Source: Spirochaetota bacterium
Lineage (GTDB): Bacteria > Spirochaetota > Leptospiria > Turneriellales > Turneriellaceae
Direction: 5' to 3'
Length of the DNA stretch: 6,783 nt
Assembly: GCA_029561505.1 (NCBI GenBank)
Contig: JAKQXK010000589.1
Span: 1 to 6,783 of the forward strand
Within the stretch, counting starts at the first letter, position 1. Each line of letters starts with the position of its first letter. Made by a program: the position numbers and the translations under genes. Below, piece by piece: positions 5,709 through 6,783 of the stretch. The notes under the pieces are model-generated. The model was not told the origin of the DNA and made no database searches. It saw only the letters and a list, made by a program, of their open reading frames with translations.

Positions 5709-6783
5709 TTAGCGCGCACCGCGCAAAATCGGCCGCCCGCTCGGTGACATTGAGATATGCCCACCGTAAATCTGTTGGCCGCGCAGCCAGGTCGCCTTTA
5801 CTAACCCTGAAAGTTGCATGCCGATGTAAGGCGAGACGTCATGGCGGTGCGCAATCATGCCCGGCTCGACGCGAAACTTTGCCTCGGTATCGAATACCGC
5901 AAAGTCGGCGTCTTTCCCGATTGTAATGCTGCCTTTATTTTTGAGGCCGACAAATGCAGCGGGAGATACCGAAAGCGCGCGACTCACGCTCGCCAGGTCA
6001 AGCCCGCGCGCTATTGCACCGGTATAAAACACCGAGAGGCTAAACTGCAGCCCCGCGATGCCGCCCCATGCCTTCATGAAGTCACCCGAGTGGCGTTCTT
6101 TGAGGTTGGGTGTGCAGGGTGAGTGGTCTGACACGGCAAAGTCGATCGTGCCGTCAGCCAGGGATTTCCATAGCTGCTCGCGGTTCTCGCGCTCGCGAAT
6201 CGGCGGCGCGCATTTATATTCTGTATGCCCGTCTGGTATCTCTTCGGAGCAGTATGTCAGATAGTGGTGGCAGGTTTCGACTGTAATGGGCACCCCGCGT
6301 TTACGCGTCGCAGCCAGCGTCGCCAGGGCATCAGATGAGGATAGGTGCACCACATGTAGATGCGCATTGGTTTCACCTGCCAGGCGCGCCATCAGCTCGA
6401 CCGCGTCATTTTCCCATTTGCGCGGGCGTGACGCGAGGTAGGTTGAATATAACCGAGTGTCCCCCACCCGGCCTCCCCCGCTTGCGGGGGAGGTGCCGAA
6501 GGCGGAGGGGGACTCCAACTCCGCATGCATCAAATACGGAACCCCTCCTTTCTTTAGCATAGGTATCGCAGCGCGAATATCGGCTTCGGCAACGTGCGGA
6601 AACTCGTGTATGCCTGAATGGATCAGAAAACTTTTGAATCCTAATACACCGGCGTCTATGAGCGGTTCAAGGTCAGCGACATTGCCGGGAATCACGCCGC
6701 CATAGAACCCGCAGTCGACGTGCAGCAGGTTTGAGCAGGCCTTGAGTTTACTCTTGAGCGCGGCGACGGTTGTCGTCACCGGG
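5709..6783 (-). CDS. allB: Allantoinase (C-terminal part, start lies beyond the right edge)
   Basis: A minus-strand frame open to the window edge, 358 codons plus stop; allantoinases are about 450 residues, so roughly the first 90-100 are missing, including the HxH metal pair. Seen, counting from the codon at 6779: carboxylated Lys in LGFKSFLIHSG (K49), metal His in MHAE (H85), LHVVHLSS with H145, VETCHHYL (167-174), the KCAPPIRE substrate loop (189-196) and metal Asp in VSDHSPC (D218), then KAWGGIAGLQ. These are landmarks of the dihydroorotase-like amidohydrolase fold in its allantoinase branch. HAE and TYLASRP resemble the plant and animal type more than E. coli AllB. Reaction: opens the hydantoin ring of allantoin to give allantoate, the substrate of the enzyme encoded at 3521-4735. 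Oddity: residues about 90-108 (SPSAFGTSPASGGGRVGDT) are low complexity and encoded by a palindromic element inserted in frame. The GTG at 6779 is internal, not the true start. Confidence 0.92.
   Translation of the reverse strand, partial: PVTTTVAALKSKLKACSNLLHVDCGFYGGVIPGNVADLEPLIDAGVLGFKSFLIHSGIHEFPHVAEADIRAAIPMLKKGGVPYLMHAELESPSAFGTSPASGGGRVGDTRLYSTYLASRPRKWENDAVELMARLAGETNAHLHVVHLSSSDALATLAATRKRGVPITVETCHHYLTYCSEEIPDGHTEYKCAPPIRERENREQLWKSLADGTIDFAVSDHSPCTPNLKERHSGDFMKAWGGIAGLQFSLSVFYTGAIARGLDLASVSRALSVSPAAFVGLKNKGSITIGKDADFAVFDTEAKFRVEPGMIAHRHDVSPYIGMQLSGLVKATWLRGQQIYGGHISMSPSGRPILRGAR
6459..6513. repeat. GC-rich palindromic element inserted in frame within allantoinase
   Basis: Seen: outer arms GTCCCCC (6459-6465) and GGGGGAC (6507-6513) are exact complements. 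Inside them a near-perfect inverted repeat CCTCCCCCGC-TT-GCGGGGGAGG (6472-6493) and a small GCC-GAA-GGC hairpin (6495-6503) form a nested multi-stem structure. Loosely, GAG/CTC at 6455-6457 and 6513-6515 may extend the arms. Composition differs sharply from the surrounding gene (C and G homopolymer runs). In the allantoinase frame it encodes about 18-20 Gly/Ser/Pro-rich residues with no stop, and conserved sequence resumes on both sides. Similar C/G-run palindromic repeats are, from memory, dispersed in several bacterial genomes. Only one copy is in this window. Boundaries are approximate. Confidence 0.75.

Noticed and set aside
6459..6513. The allantoinase gene as a pseudogene disrupted by the palindromic element
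   Set aside because: The reading frame passes through the element without stop or shift, and conserved motifs continue on both sides up to the normal C-terminus.

Overview
The window reads as ordinary chromosomal DNA from a free-living bacterium with moderate to slightly high GC content. It is almost fully coding, with seven genes (two cut by the window edges) and no rRNA, tRNA, CRISPR array, transposase or phage gene. Taxonomy cannot be fixed from the sequence. A cell-envelope M23 peptidase with a signal peptide and a YpfJ-type membrane-anchored peptidase point to a diderm-like organism. A spirochaete (Leptospiraceae) or a proteobacterium would fit, but that is inference only.

Layout. On the minus strand, reading from the right edge: an allantoinase missing its N-terminus (5709-6783), then after 88 nt a tightly packed trio. 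The trio is a YpfJ-family zinc metallopeptidase (4739-5620), an allantoate amidohydrolase-type M20 enzyme (3521-4735, 3 nt gap) and a secreted TPR-M23 peptidase (2115-3524, 4 nt stop/start overlap). Convergent to these on the plus strand, with only 9 nt between the stops, is a saccharopine-dehydrogenase-like / trans-acting enoyl reductase-like NAD(P)-binding protein (954-2105). Divergent from that gene is a small GNAT acetyltransferase (473-862, minus). At the left edge is the N-terminal 115 residues of a second M20 amidohydrolase, most like ureidoglycolate amidohydrolase (1-345, minus).

How the genes work together. Allantoinase, allantoate amidohydrolase and a ureidoglycolate-amidohydrolase-like enzyme would form a purely hydrolytic ureide route: allantoin to allantoate to ureidoglycine/ureidoglycolate to glyoxylate, releasing ammonia and CO2. 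This is the logic of the plant pathway and suggests purine-nitrogen scavenging. The two peptidase genes interleaved with the allantoate gene have no evident metabolic link to it.

The non-coding structure is the most unusual part. Two related long palindromes, one a perfect 40 bp, bracket the GNAT gene and differ by a compensatory base-pair change. A separate GC-rich palindromic element of about 55 bp sits in frame inside the allantoinase gene and adds roughly 18-20 low-complexity residues without breaking the reading frame.
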